Part shown: piece by piece, positions 16,054-22,870 of the stretch
Layout: every line of letters begins with the position of its first letter
How positions within the stretch are numbered: the stretch's first letter is position 1
Source of the DNA: Clostridiaceae bacterium OM02-2AC
Lineage (GTDB): Bacteria; Bacillota_I; Bacilli_A; Erysipelotrichales; Erysipelotrichaceae
DNA: 56,955 nucleotides
NCBI GenBank assembly: GCA_003481775.1
Contig: QULU01000032.1
Span: forward strand, 1-56,955
Reading direction: 5' to 3'
Position numbers and translations under genes: made by a program
Notes under the pieces: model-generated
Database searches by the model: none
Told to the model about the DNA's origin: nothing
Seen by the model: the letters and a program-made list of their open reading frames with translations, nothing else

Positions 16054-17740
16054 TGAATTACCTAAATCAATTATATATAGTAGATATTCGTCAACTAATC
16101 AGCGTGAAGAAAGTATAGATTCTCAAATTCGTATAATTAATACGTTCGCAAAATCAAAATATAATATTATCAAAACTTATATAGATTCTGCACAAAGTGC
16201 TACCACAGATAACAGAGAAAGTTTTCAGCAAATGATTAATGATGTAAAGAGTGGTAATCTCCCGGATGTTAAATTTCTCTTAGTAAGCAAACGAGATCGT
16301 TTTGCAAGAAATCGTTATGATATGGCTTATTATAAGAATATCCTTGCTAAAGCTGGAATCAGTATAGTTTCAGCTACAGAACATCTGGATGATTCTCCAG
16401 AGAGTGTAATTCTTGAAAGTGTTTTGGATGGAATGTCAGAGTACTACAGTTTGAATTTGGGCAGAGAATGTATAAAGGGCTTAAAAGAAAACGCTTATAC
16501 ATGCCGTACTACAGGTTCTACTCCACCATTAGGATTGAAAGTGAATAAAGATACACTAAAATTTGAGATTGACGAACCTAATGCAGATGCGATTAGATTG
16601 TTATTCAAAAGATTCGTTGAAGATGGTTGGAGTTATCAATTAATTTGTGATGAATTAAATGCCAAAGGTTTTCGCACAACTCGTGGCAATCTATTCAATT
16701 CAAAAAGTACTCTCATCGACTATCTTAATAATGAAAAATATGTAGGCAGGCTTACTTATTTGAAAAGCAAGAAAGATCCATTGACAGGAAAACGTACATG
16801 CAAAAGGAATTATAATAGAGATGAGATTATCGTTGTGGAAAATGCTATTCCAGCAATCATAGATGAAGAAACTTTCAACAGAGCACAAGAAATTTTGAAA
16901 TATCGAAAAAGAAATGCTTCTTCTTTTAGAACCACAAATAAAATGAATATGCTGGTTGGCAAAGTAATTTGCGGCAAATGCGGGTCCCACATGAATATAA
17001 ACACTAGGAAGTCAGGCAAAAATAAGGAATATTATTCTACTTACCGTTGTAGTGCAAAGAAGGAAAAAATGGCTAAACGGTGTGATAATAGAGAACTTTC
17101 TGCGACCCATCTAGAACGCTATGTAATATCTCAACTAATGTTTTACTTGAAACAAGACACTATAGTAGACAGAATCACCGATATGCTGAATGAAGTTTTA
17201 GAACATGAATTTGATTCACACGATAGTGAGATTTCACAAGTCAATCAACAGTTAATGAATGTTGATGTTAAAATTAAAAATACGACAAATGCTATTGCAG
17301 AAGGTGGTGTTTCATTACCATCACTTGTTGAGAGCCTAAGAGCATTAGAAGATGATAAAGCGATGTTGAAAAAACGATTGCATGAAATTAATTCGGCTGT
17401 CCCAGTTTTTAAAAAAATTGATAGGAATGAAGTTCTTGAATTAATAGAGAAAGCCAAAGAATATATGCTGTCAGAAAATGATGAATTAATACGGTCAGTG
17501 ATTAACTTGTTCATTGAAAAAATAAACGTAGGTGAGAATGGAGTGGAGATAATTTACTATCTTCACCCTTTTTCATATATATCTCATGAACTTTGGAAAA
17601 CGTATGTTACAAGACAGGAATTAATAAGTTACAAAGGCTTTTCACCAAAAATCATGAAAGGAAGATGGAGCAGAAAGGCAATCATTAGTTTAAGTGAAAG
17701 TAAGCCAACGCTTGCTAGATTAATCTCCCTTGTAGCATGA
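16040..17740 (+). CDS. Large serine recombinase (site-specific integrase)
   Basis: This 566-residue protein has an N-terminal resolvase domain with nucleophile Ser17 in YSRYSSTNQREESIDSQ and the SKRDRFARN arginine motif. A recombinase DNA-binding domain (about 160-270) and a zinc ribbon (CGKCGSHMN near 315, paired with a later YRC and RCDN) follow, then a coiled-coil region at about 395-450. All key elements of an active integrase are visible. ATG 16040 is preferred to GTG 16031, since AAGGAG lies 9 bases before the ATG. It ends about 100 bases from attR, as expected for the element's own integrase. Confidence 0.93.
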   Translation: MKKSNELPKSIIYSRYSSTNQREESIDSQIRIINTFAKSKYNIIKTYIDSAQSATTDNRESFQQMINDVKSGNLPDVKFLLVSKRDRFARNRYDMAYYKNILAKAGISIVSATEHLDDSPESVILESVLDGMSEYYSLNLGRECIKGLKENAYTCRTTGSTPPLGLKVNKDTLKFEIDEPNADAIRLLFKRFVEDGWSYQLICDELNAKGFRTTRGNLFNSKSTLIDYLNNEKYVGRLTYLKSKKDPLTGKRTCKRNYNRDEIIVVENAIPAIIDEETFNRAQEILKYRKRNASSFRTTNKMNMLVGKVICGKCGSHMNINTRKSGKNKEYYSTYRCSAKKEKMAKRCDNRELSATHLERYVISQLMFYLKQDTIVDRITDMLNEVLEHEFDSHDSEISQVNQQLMNVDVKIKNTTNAIAEGGVSLPSLVESLRALEDDKAMLKKRLHEINSAVPVFKKIDRNEVLELIEKAKEYMLSENDELIRSVINLFIEKINVGENGVEIIYYLHPFSYISHELWKTYVTRQELISYKGFSPKIMKGRWSRKAIISLSESKPTLARLISLVA

Positions 17741-17771
17741 TTTCAGCATAGATGACATGAAAGAAACATGA

Positions 17772-17793
17772 GTTTTTGTGGTGATTGTGGTCT
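17772..17793. repeat. Right subterminal repeat, inverted relative to 7889-7910
   Basis: GTTTTTGTGGTGATTGTGG is close to the complement of the left-end motif. Three ACATGA motifs lie nearby (about 17754-17812). These are candidate recombinase arm sites. Confidence 0.4.
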
Positions 17794-17836
17794 TTGCTTT
17801 AGCTAACATGAATTATTGTGATTTCTAAAACACCCA

Positions 17837-17850
17837 CCTCATCTGCTCCA
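17837..17850 (+). repeat. attR, 14-bp copy of the tRNA-Gly 3' end
   Basis: Exact copy of 7684-7697. It is followed directly by what must have been the native sequence after tRNA-Gly, including its terminator. Confidence 0.9.
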
Positions 17851-17860
17851 TAGAACGCTA

Positions 17861-17887
17861 AAAGCCGAGAAACATCGGCTTTTTTTT
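17861..17887 (+). terminator. Native tRNA-operon terminator displaced by the element
   Basis: AAAGCCGA / TCGGCTTT with a 6-base loop and eight or more T. Before insertion it lay about 11 bases after tRNA-Gly. Confidence 0.8.
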
Positions 17888-17929
17888 CGCTTTCTGAAAG
17901 TTGGCCAACATCTTGACCAACAAATTTCA

Positions 17930-18116
17930 GGAGCAGATGAGGGAACCCGATTGCGCCATGGCAGGCTTTCAGCTACATGCATAACCGGCTGTGTATATAA
18001 ACGCCGAACCACGATCGGTATGCTGTATGGCATGTTATCCACAAGCGTGCGACCCTACCCACGATTGAATCGCGCTATTGGTAGGGAAGGGAGGCACACA
18101 AATAAGCGACTGGACC
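17930..18116 (-). pseudogene. Decayed inverted tRNA-Asp/Asp/Gly array
   Basis: Read on the minus strand, this segment follows the intact array at 7436-7697. It starts with GGTCCAGT (complement of 18109-18116) and continues with blocks matching CTCCCT and ATCGTGGGT of tRNA-Asp. GTGGATAACATGCC and GATCGTGG of a second Asp copy come next, then GCCGGTTATGCATGTAG across the Asp-Gly junction, and finally CCCTCATCTGCTCC of tRNA-Gly. Deletions and substitutions destroy every cloverleaf, so none is functional. It points toward the intact array and, without the element, would lie only about 80 bases from it. Confidence 0.72.
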
Positions 18117-18327
18117 GATCAAGAGGATCATTGCTTAAATGGGGGAGTCTGTACGGCGATTTAGGGTTTGCAATTATATTGAATATCGGATAATTATTTA
18201 ATTTTTTATAAGAAAACTATTTAAGGTTAATTCGTACTGTTTTTAGCCTTATATAGGTTTTTTTTATTATAATTTAGGAGTTTCTGAAATTTTAATCGTA
18301 TGTATATAGTGAAAGGAGGAAAACTGC

Positions 18328-19356
18328 ATGTATCTTACAATCAAATTACCTCTGCACGCATCGCATGAAGAGAAGCAGATACTTCGCGCATACAGCAGGT
18401 GCTTTCAGAATGAAATTGAGCGCATTATCAGACGATATCAAAACATGGGCAGTGTAATCTTTATACCATATAAATGGGTCAGCTCAGCTATTGCATTTGA
18501 TTCAAAAACACAGGTACTTCACTACGCAAAGACTTTATACGAAGAGCGAAGTCTGCAGCATAAGGCGATATATCCCAGCAGCTTTTCCTGTATGGCGAAA
18601 TCTATGCGAGTTGAGAGATATTCCCTCGTATTCATGTTTGGACAAAGCTTCCTTGTACCTAAGCTTCGTATCCAAACAAAGATACATGAACAGCAATGGA
18701 ATCGTTTAAACAGCGGAGATCTTGTGAAAGCGGATATCAAAGAAATACATGAAGATTTTTTCGTTTATCTTCTAATCAGTGTCCGTACACCGCATATTTC
18801 TGTAAGCTTAAAAGAGGAAAGGAAAATGGGAGTTGACATCGGTATGCGATGTCCTGCAGTTTGTTATACCTGTGATGGCGTAATTCGATTTGTCGGCAAC
18901 GGAAGAGAAATCCGTTATCACACAAGAAGAATCAGAAAAAGAGCAGATGAATTTATAAAAAGAACGCAGGGTACAAAAAAACAGCTGCGCCATCGTTTGA
19001 ATGACTACAAGCGCTATATCGATCATCGTCTTTCACGTGAGATTGTAGATTTTGCTGTTGAACAGAACATTCAGATAATATGTCTGGAAAAGCTGTACCA
19101 TTTGCAAAAAAAGTTTTCACATCACGAACAGGTTTGCTGGTCCTATCAACGTCTCCAGCAATTTATCGCTTATAAAGCGAAGCTTGCAGGGATACATATT
19201 CGCTATGTGAATCCAAGACTAACCAGCAAGCGATGTCCCTCCTGTGGAAAAATCAATAACGTGAAAGGAAGATCCTATAGTTGTCGCTGTGGATTTCATC
19301 ATCATCGCGATGTTGTCGGTGCCATGAATATTCTTCATGCACCTGAGATTCTCTGA
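18328..19356 (+). CDS. tnpB: Compact TnpB-like RNA-guided nuclease
   Basis: This 342-residue protein has an N-terminal TnpB-type region and a split RuvC nuclease. The acidic residues lie in GVDIGMRCPAV (Asp, about residue 169), IICLEKLYHL (Glu, about 253) and HRDVVGAMNI (Asp, about 328). A zinc ribbon RCPSCG ... CRCG stands before the last motif. All three catalytic positions are kept, so activity is likely. TnpB proteins of IS200/IS605 and IS607 elements use an RNA from the element's right end. No transposase gene is present. The 3' flank is highly structured. ATG follows AAAGGAGG. Confidence 0.82.
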   Translation: MYLTIKLPLHASHEEKQILRAYSRCFQNEIERIIRRYQNMGSVIFIPYKWVSSAIAFDSKTQVLHYAKTLYEERSLQHKAIYPSSFSCMAKSMRVERYSLVFMFGQSFLVPKLRIQTKIHEQQWNRLNSGDLVKADIKEIHEDFFVYLLISVRTPHISVSLKEERKMGVDIGMRCPAVCYTCDGVIRFVGNGREIRYHTRRIRKRADEFIKRTQGTKKQLRHRLNDYKRYIDHRLSREIVDFAVEQNIQIICLEKLYHLQKKFSHHEQVCWSYQRLQQFIAYKAKLAGIHIRYVNPRLTSKRCPSCGKINNVKGRSYSCRCGFHHHRDVVGAMNILHAPEIL

Positions 19357-19512
19357 TTGAGAGTCTGCCCTGAATACCATTGGTACTGTTCAGGGATTGG
19401 TGAGGACGCACCTGAGTCTGCATGGCAGCTTCATAAAGAAACGTCCAGGGACTTGAATCTCATGTGCTGTTTACACAGTACGAAACCTCCATCCTCATGA
19501 CGGATGGAGGTT
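19357..19512 (+). ncRNA. Candidate omega-RNA / right end of the TnpB element
   Basis: Directly after the tnpB stop there are nested stems. CCCTGAA/TTCAGGG at 19368-19395 encloses TACC/GGTA, GTGCTGT pairs with ACAGTAC near 19464-19481, and a perfect 11-bp hairpin AACCTCCATCC/GGATGGAGGTT sits at 19484-19512. Such a structured tail is where TnpB guide RNAs are encoded. The exact 3' border, and so the guide start, cannot be fixed without related copies. Confidence 0.45.
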
Positions 19513-19514
19513 TT

Positions 19515-19540
19515 AAAAAGAGAAGCCAAATGCTTCTCCT
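19515..19540 (-). terminator. Terminator of the Rrf2 pair
   Basis: On the minus strand, GAGAAGC / GCTTCTC with a 5-base loop is followed by five T, immediately after the Rrf2 stop codon. Confidence 0.65.
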
Positions 19541-19932
19541 TAAGATAATGATAATTCCGCAATCGTCAGCTCAGAGAGATATGCCTTCAGATTGTCATCG
19601 ATTAAAGACCAAACCTCCCGCATCAGCATCCTCTTCATCGGATCTTGTTCATCCTGTCTGTTGACAATGCTTGTATTGCTTTCCATCAACTCGATGATAT
19701 CATAAATCGTGATACTTTCAATCGGACGGATCAGCTGATATCCCCCCTGACTTCCGCGTGCGCTAGTGATGAATCCGGCTTTTTTCAAGGTTGCGAAAAT
19801 TAGTTCCAGATACCGCTCAGAAATCTCTTCCCGTGTACCGATTTCTGCTATAGATAAGGGGTGATCCTTACCATATATCGCAAGATCAATCAGACATCTT
19901 GCCGCATATCGTGATTTCGTTGACAGCTTCAC
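19540..19932 (-). CDS. Rrf2-family transcriptional regulator, no Fe-S cysteines
   Basis: This 130-residue protein has the Rrf2 winged helix (MKLSTKSRYAARCLIDLA, then IAEIGTREEISERYLELIF, KKAGFITSARGSQGGY). It lacks the three-cysteine cluster motif, like CymR of Bacillus, the master regulator of cysteine metabolism. It overlaps the preceding regulator by 4 bases (ATGA). The pair is divergent from cysK, consistent with control of sulfur metabolism. Confidence 0.85.
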   Translation of the reverse strand: MKLSTKSRYAARCLIDLAIYGKDHPLSIAEIGTREEISERYLELIFATLKKAGFITSARGSQGGYQLIRPIESITIYDIIELMESNTSIVNRQDEQDPMKRMLMREVWSLIDDNLKAYLSELTIAELSLS

Positions 19933-20342
19933 GCATTCACCTCATTTCTGTAAATATCAGTTAAATATTTCAAAGTCCGATTCTCGAGAACCTTATAGAT
20001 TTGTTCCTGCATTCCCATCCATACCGGCTGTGTCCGACAGATGCCGGAACGTGTGCAGGTATGGGAAAGGCATACAACGGGATCCAGTTTTTCCTCAACT
20101 GCTAGGATAATATCCTTTGCTGTAATTTCATCAGGATTTTTTGCAATCTGATAGCCGCCTTCCTTCCCGCGAATACTTGTCAAAAGTTGTGCTTTTTTTA
20201 ATTGTTTGAAAATCTGCTCCAGATATTTCACAGAGCAGTTTCTAGCATCTGCTATATCACGGATACTGACACAGGTTTCATTTCTGGAGGCCAGCTCAAT
20301 CATGGCTTCCAACGCATATATGCCTTTTGTAGAAATTTTCAT
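19929..20342 (-). CDS. Rrf2-family regulator with a three-cysteine motif
   Basis: This 137-residue Rrf2 protein has a winged helix (MKISTKGIYALEAMIELA, CSVKYLEQIFKQLKKAQLL, GKEGGYQIAKNP) and CLSHTCTRSGIC, a Cx4Cx5C spacing close to the IscR cluster ligands. It may therefore bind an Fe-S cluster or sense redox or cysteine. I start at ATG 20342, with AGGAGAG upstream on the minus strand; the TTG two codons earlier is unlikely. It is the first gene of the two-gene operon. Confidence 0.85.
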   Translation of the reverse strand: MKISTKGIYALEAMIELASRNETCVSIRDIADARNCSVKYLEQIFKQLKKAQLLTSIRGKEGGYQIAKNPDEITAKDIILAVEEKLDPVVCLSHTCTRSGICRTQPVWMGMQEQIYKVLENRTLKYLTDIYRNEVNA

Positions 20343-20373
20343 GATCAATCTCTCCTATCAACTCTTATCTTAT

Positions 20374-20402
20374 ATTTTAGATGATATATATCAAAAAGAC
20401 AA
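20374..20402 (-). promoter_or_regulatory. Promoter of the Rrf2 operon with palindromic operator
   Basis: On the minus strand, TTGTCT and TAAAAT stand 17 bases apart. The spacer contains the perfect 12-bp palindrome TGATATATATCA (20382-20393), a candidate autoregulatory site. Confidence 0.55.
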
Positions 20403-20419
20403 GCATATCATACAAAAAT

Positions 20420-20473
20420 TATAGGAATATTCAAATCACATGCATTGACAAGCGGAAGAAATTGGCATATAAT
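20420..20473 (+). promoter_or_regulatory. Consensus cysK promoter with a possible Rrf2 site
   Basis: TTGACA (20445-20450) and TATAAT (20468-20473) are exactly 17 bases apart. Just upstream, ATTATAGGAATATTC contains the GGAAT/ATTCC element seen in CymR-type sites. Confidence 0.8.
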
Positions 20474-20500
20474 CCCAGTAAAATGATAGGAGATGGGCGC

Positions 20501-20596
20501 GTGAAACCGAAAATTCATATAGTAGATAAGTTTCATCATACGACACGATGTTGTTTCTTCAACTTAATTTATAGAACAGTAAAGGATACGCATTAA
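20501..20596 (+). CDS. Leader peptide with tandem Cys codons upstream of cysK
   Basis: A 31-codon ORF starts with GTG, with AGGAG 8 bases before it and the -10 box only about 27 bases upstream, so it opens the cysK transcript. The peptide contains HHTTRCCFF, with two adjacent Cys codons (TGT TGT) at positions 17-18. It ends 20 bases before the cysK ATG. Short leaders with runs of the pathway's amino acid usually report aminoacyl-tRNA supply by ribosome stalling. No strong terminator hairpin follows, so control of cysK translation or mRNA stability is more likely than classical attenuation. Confidence 0.55.
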   Translation: MKPKIHIVDKFHHTTRCCFFNLIYRTVKDTH

Positions 20597-20616
20597 GATA
20601 AAAGGAGAATAAATAC

Positions 20617-21543
20617 ATGGAGAAAATATACAACAGCATTACCGAATTGATTGGCAACACGCCATTGATCAGGATTCATCGTTTAAACAAAGAGGGGAAA
20701 GCCGAAATTCTGGTAAAAACAGAATATTTCAATCCGGGTGGCAGCGTAAAGGATCGCATTGCATATCAAATGATTCAGGAGGCTAAAAGGACAGGGAAGC
20801 TCAATGAAAGCACTGTGTTGATTGAGCCGACAAGTGGGAATACCGGAATCGGATTGGCGATGACTGCGGCTGCGCTTGGCATACGTTTGATAATCGTCCT
20901 TCCAGAAACGATGAGCATCGAGCGTAGAAAACTAATTCGCGGCTATGGTGCTGAGCTTGTACTAACAGAGGGAAGCAAGGGAATGAAGGGGGCGATTGCC
21001 AAAGCTGAAGAGCTGCACAAACAGATACCGAATTCCATCATCCTTCAACAGTTTGAAAATGAGAATAACCCGAAAGCGCATTACCTTCATACCGGGGAGG
21101 AAATCTGGAGAGATACAGGAGGTAGACTTGATGTATTCGTCGCAGGTGTTGGGACTGGTGGCACGATTAGTGGAGCTGCAGCTTTCCTAAAGAAACAGAA
21201 TGCGGATATTCATATCGTAGCTGTGGAGCCTGAAAACTCGCCGGTATTATCCGGTGGAACGGCAGGTCCTCATAAAATTCAGGGAATCGGCGCAGGCTTT
21301 ATACCAAAAAATTATCATGGAGAGCTCGTAGATGAAATTCTGCAGGTAAAGGATGATGCGGCAGTTTCCACAGCCAAAGGACTGGCACAGAAGGAAGGAA
21401 TCGCAGTCGGCATATCCAGCGGTGCAGCTATGTATGCAGCGATGCAGCTTGCGCAACGGGATGTGTTTGCGGGAAAAAGAATTGTTGTTTTACTTCCTGA
21501 TACTGCAGAGCGTTATCTTTCTACCGCACTTTTTGAAGACTAA
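20617..21543 (+). CDS. cysK: Cysteine synthase A (O-acetylserine sulfhydrylase)
   Basis: This 308-residue PLP enzyme converts O-acetylserine and sulfide to cysteine. The PLP lysine is in NPGGSVKDRIAY (about residue 43), followed by TSGNTGIGLA, the phosphate loop GVGTGGTISG and the C-terminal GISSGAA. Length and motifs are standard. ATG follows AAGGAG. In Bacillus, CysK also binds the Rrf2 regulator CymR; the two Rrf2 genes next door make a similar arrangement plausible. Confidence 0.95.
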   Translation: MEKIYNSITELIGNTPLIRIHRLNKEGKAEILVKTEYFNPGGSVKDRIAYQMIQEAKRTGKLNESTVLIEPTSGNTGIGLAMTAAALGIRLIIVLPETMSIERRKLIRGYGAELVLTEGSKGMKGAIAKAEELHKQIPNSIILQQFENENNPKAHYLHTGEEIWRDTGGRLDVFVAGVGTGGTISGAAAFLKKQNADIHIVAVEPENSPVLSGGTAGPHKIQGIGAGFIPKNYHGELVDEILQVKDDAAVSTAKGLAQKEGIAVGISSGAAMYAAMQLAQRDVFAGKRIVVLLPDTAERYLSTALFED

Positions 21544-21596
21544 GGAAGCAGAGATAAATAGAATACTATCCTCTATTTTTAGGAAATATATAAATA

Positions 21597-21652
21597 AGGA
21601 AGCTGTGATATTGATCAGTTGCTAAAATGATCAACCATTCTGCTTCCTTTTT
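21597..21652 (+). terminator. cysK terminator
   Basis: AGGAAGC / GCTTCCT closes a structure that also contains TTGATCA / TGATCAA; a T run follows. Confidence 0.7.
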
Positions 21653-21834
21653 AGCATGCGAAGTAATAATAGCAGGCTGCAATGTATGCATTCATCAAAG
21701 CGATTTCCTGATGATGCTATGTTTCTGGTGCATGCAAGCGGCCTACTTTTCGTTAGATCGAGGATATGTAGGACCCCTGCGAAGAACGCTTGATTACAGG
21801 ATTACCATTATATTCTCTCCGACGATTCGTAAAT
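21653..21834. other. Gap between cysK and tRNA-Ser
   Basis: No gene or clear structure is seen in these 180 bases between the cysK terminator and the tRNA-Ser terminator. Confidence 0.4.
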
Positions 21835-21862
21835 GAAAAAAACATCGCAATCGCGATGTTTC
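21835..21862 (-). terminator. tRNA-Ser terminator
   Basis: On the minus strand, AACATCGC / GCGATGTT with a 4-base loop is followed by T residues, just past the tRNA 3' end. Confidence 0.75.
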
Positions 21863-21871
21863 AATTTTAAA

Positions 21872-21962
21872 TGGCGGAGTAGGAGAGATTTGAACTCTCG
21901 CGCCAGTTTCCCGACCTATACCCTTAGCAGGGGCACCTCTTCAGCCTCTTGAGTACTACTCC
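21872..21962 (-). tRNA. tRNA-Ser (GCU)
   Basis: A 91-base gene on the minus strand with acceptor GGAGTAG/CTACTCC, anticodon GCT in CTGCTAA, a long variable arm typical of serine tRNAs, T-loop AGTTCAAATCT and an encoded CCA. Confidence 0.95.
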
Positions 21963-22329
21963 AGCTCTGATTAGCAGTAAGTGAATAAATCCACTTTATT
22001 TCACTGCCATAAAAGTATATCATAATCGTTTTTAAAAGTCCATACCTATTTTCAAATTTATGTATTCTCCAGGAGTGGCATAAGGAAGTACGAATGATAT
22101 AAAAATCCGTGAGAGAGACCATAAGCCTCCTGTTTCCTGCAATCCACCTAGGGCTTTCTATAATGCAAATCCGTTACATTACAATATATACAGCCGACTT
22201 GTGGGAATAGAAACATTGCATAACATACTAGAAAAGCATCATTTCATAAAAAAATGAAAAAAGTATAATCAAAATTTAGGAATTCTTACTCCTTTCTTCG
22301 TATATAAGGGTATAAGGAGGTAATCGGAT
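21963..22329. other. Divergent intergenic region with a leader shared by both TnpB genes
   Basis: No gene is seen. The last 60 bases (AATTTAGGAATTCT, a CGTATATA stretch and AAGGAGG before ATG) resemble the region upstream of the full TnpB gene at 18270-18327 (AATTTAGGAGTTTCT, CGTATGTATATA, AAAGGAGG). This suggests related left ends. Confidence 0.45.
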
Positions 22330-22800
22330 ATGTATCGAACTATCAAAGTAAGACTTAAAGCAACAAAAGCACAGAAGGAGCATCTGCTTGCATACGAGGA
22401 GGTATATCACACTGACTTAGAATCTCTGATACAACAGCTGCACAAGCATCCATCCAGCATTCGATTCGCAGATTTACATTTTTCCGAAGCGATTGAGGTA
22501 CACAGTCGCTGGATGCTGTATCAGACTGCTTTGAAAATGTTTAACAGGCAGCAGCTGCATAAAAAGACATCCTATGGTAAATCGAGTACATGGGCACCAC
22601 GTTCGTTTCAAATAAAAAGCAATCATCTAACGCTGCTGTATGGCAGACGATTTCCACACAGACAGGATACACTGCTTATGAAGCCGCTATCCACGGAGCT
22701 GCTGTCGCTGGAGGAGCATACGATTATTCGTATGGATCTTGTACATGATGAGTTTTTCTGGTATGCGAATTTTCTTATCCGGATTGCTGCGAATACGTGA
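22330..22800 (+). CDS. N-terminal-only TnpB relative, lacking the RuvC domain
   Basis: This 156-residue protein aligns by eye with the first ~155 residues of the TnpB at 18328. Both start MY-TIK, continue with a helical stretch containing SEAI or SSAI, and reach HDEFFWYANFLIRI versus HEDFFVYLLISVRT, where the RuvC part should begin. It then stops, so the nuclease and zinc ribbon are absent. The frame is open, with a good ribosome binding site (AAGGAGG). It may be a remnant or a domesticated RNA-binding fragment. Confidence 0.6.
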   Translation: MYRTIKVRLKATKAQKEHLLAYEEVYHTDLESLIQQLHKHPSSIRFADLHFSEAIEVHSRWMLYQTALKMFNRQQLHKKTSYGKSSTWAPRSFQIKSNHLTLLYGRRFPHRQDTLLMKPLSTELLSLEEHTIIRMDLVHDEFFWYANFLIRIAANT

Positions 22801-22870
22801 AATAGTGTAGCCATTTTCTGTAAAATATGCTACGATAATTAACGGTTACAGTTTGATAGAAGAGGTTATT

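Larger units (their letters stand above)
7684..17850 (+). mobile_element. Integrative element in tRNA-Gly with SCC-like replication and recombination genes
   Basis: The element is bounded by the 14-bp direct repeat CCTCATCTGCTCCA at 7684-7697 (attL, end of tRNA-Gly) and 17837-17850 (attR). Inside are a large serine recombinase next to the right end, a DUF927 helicase, a probable ssDNA-binding protein, a DUF960 protein, an XRE repressor, cargo membrane and surface proteins, and several unknown small genes. Base composition is visibly more AT-rich than the flanks. There is no conjugation machinery, capsid or terminase gene, so it is not self-transmissible or a complete phage on this evidence. 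Known SCC elements of staphylococci combine the same helicase type, DUF960 and large serine recombinases, but target rlmH. Confidence 0.9.

Noticed and set aside
7684..17850. Reading the element as a complete prophage.
   Set aside because: No terminase, portal, capsid, tail or lysis genes are present in the 10 kb; only repressor-like and replication genes are.
17951..18193. An 80-codon plus-strand frame just after the element.
   Set aside because: The segment is explained by the decayed tRNA array on the other strand, has no ribosome binding site, and its composition is unlike a protein.
21653..21834. A further decayed tRNA between cysK and tRNA-Ser.
   Set aside because: Some tRNA-like short words occur, but no ordered match to any tRNA was found, unlike the clear case at 17930-18116.
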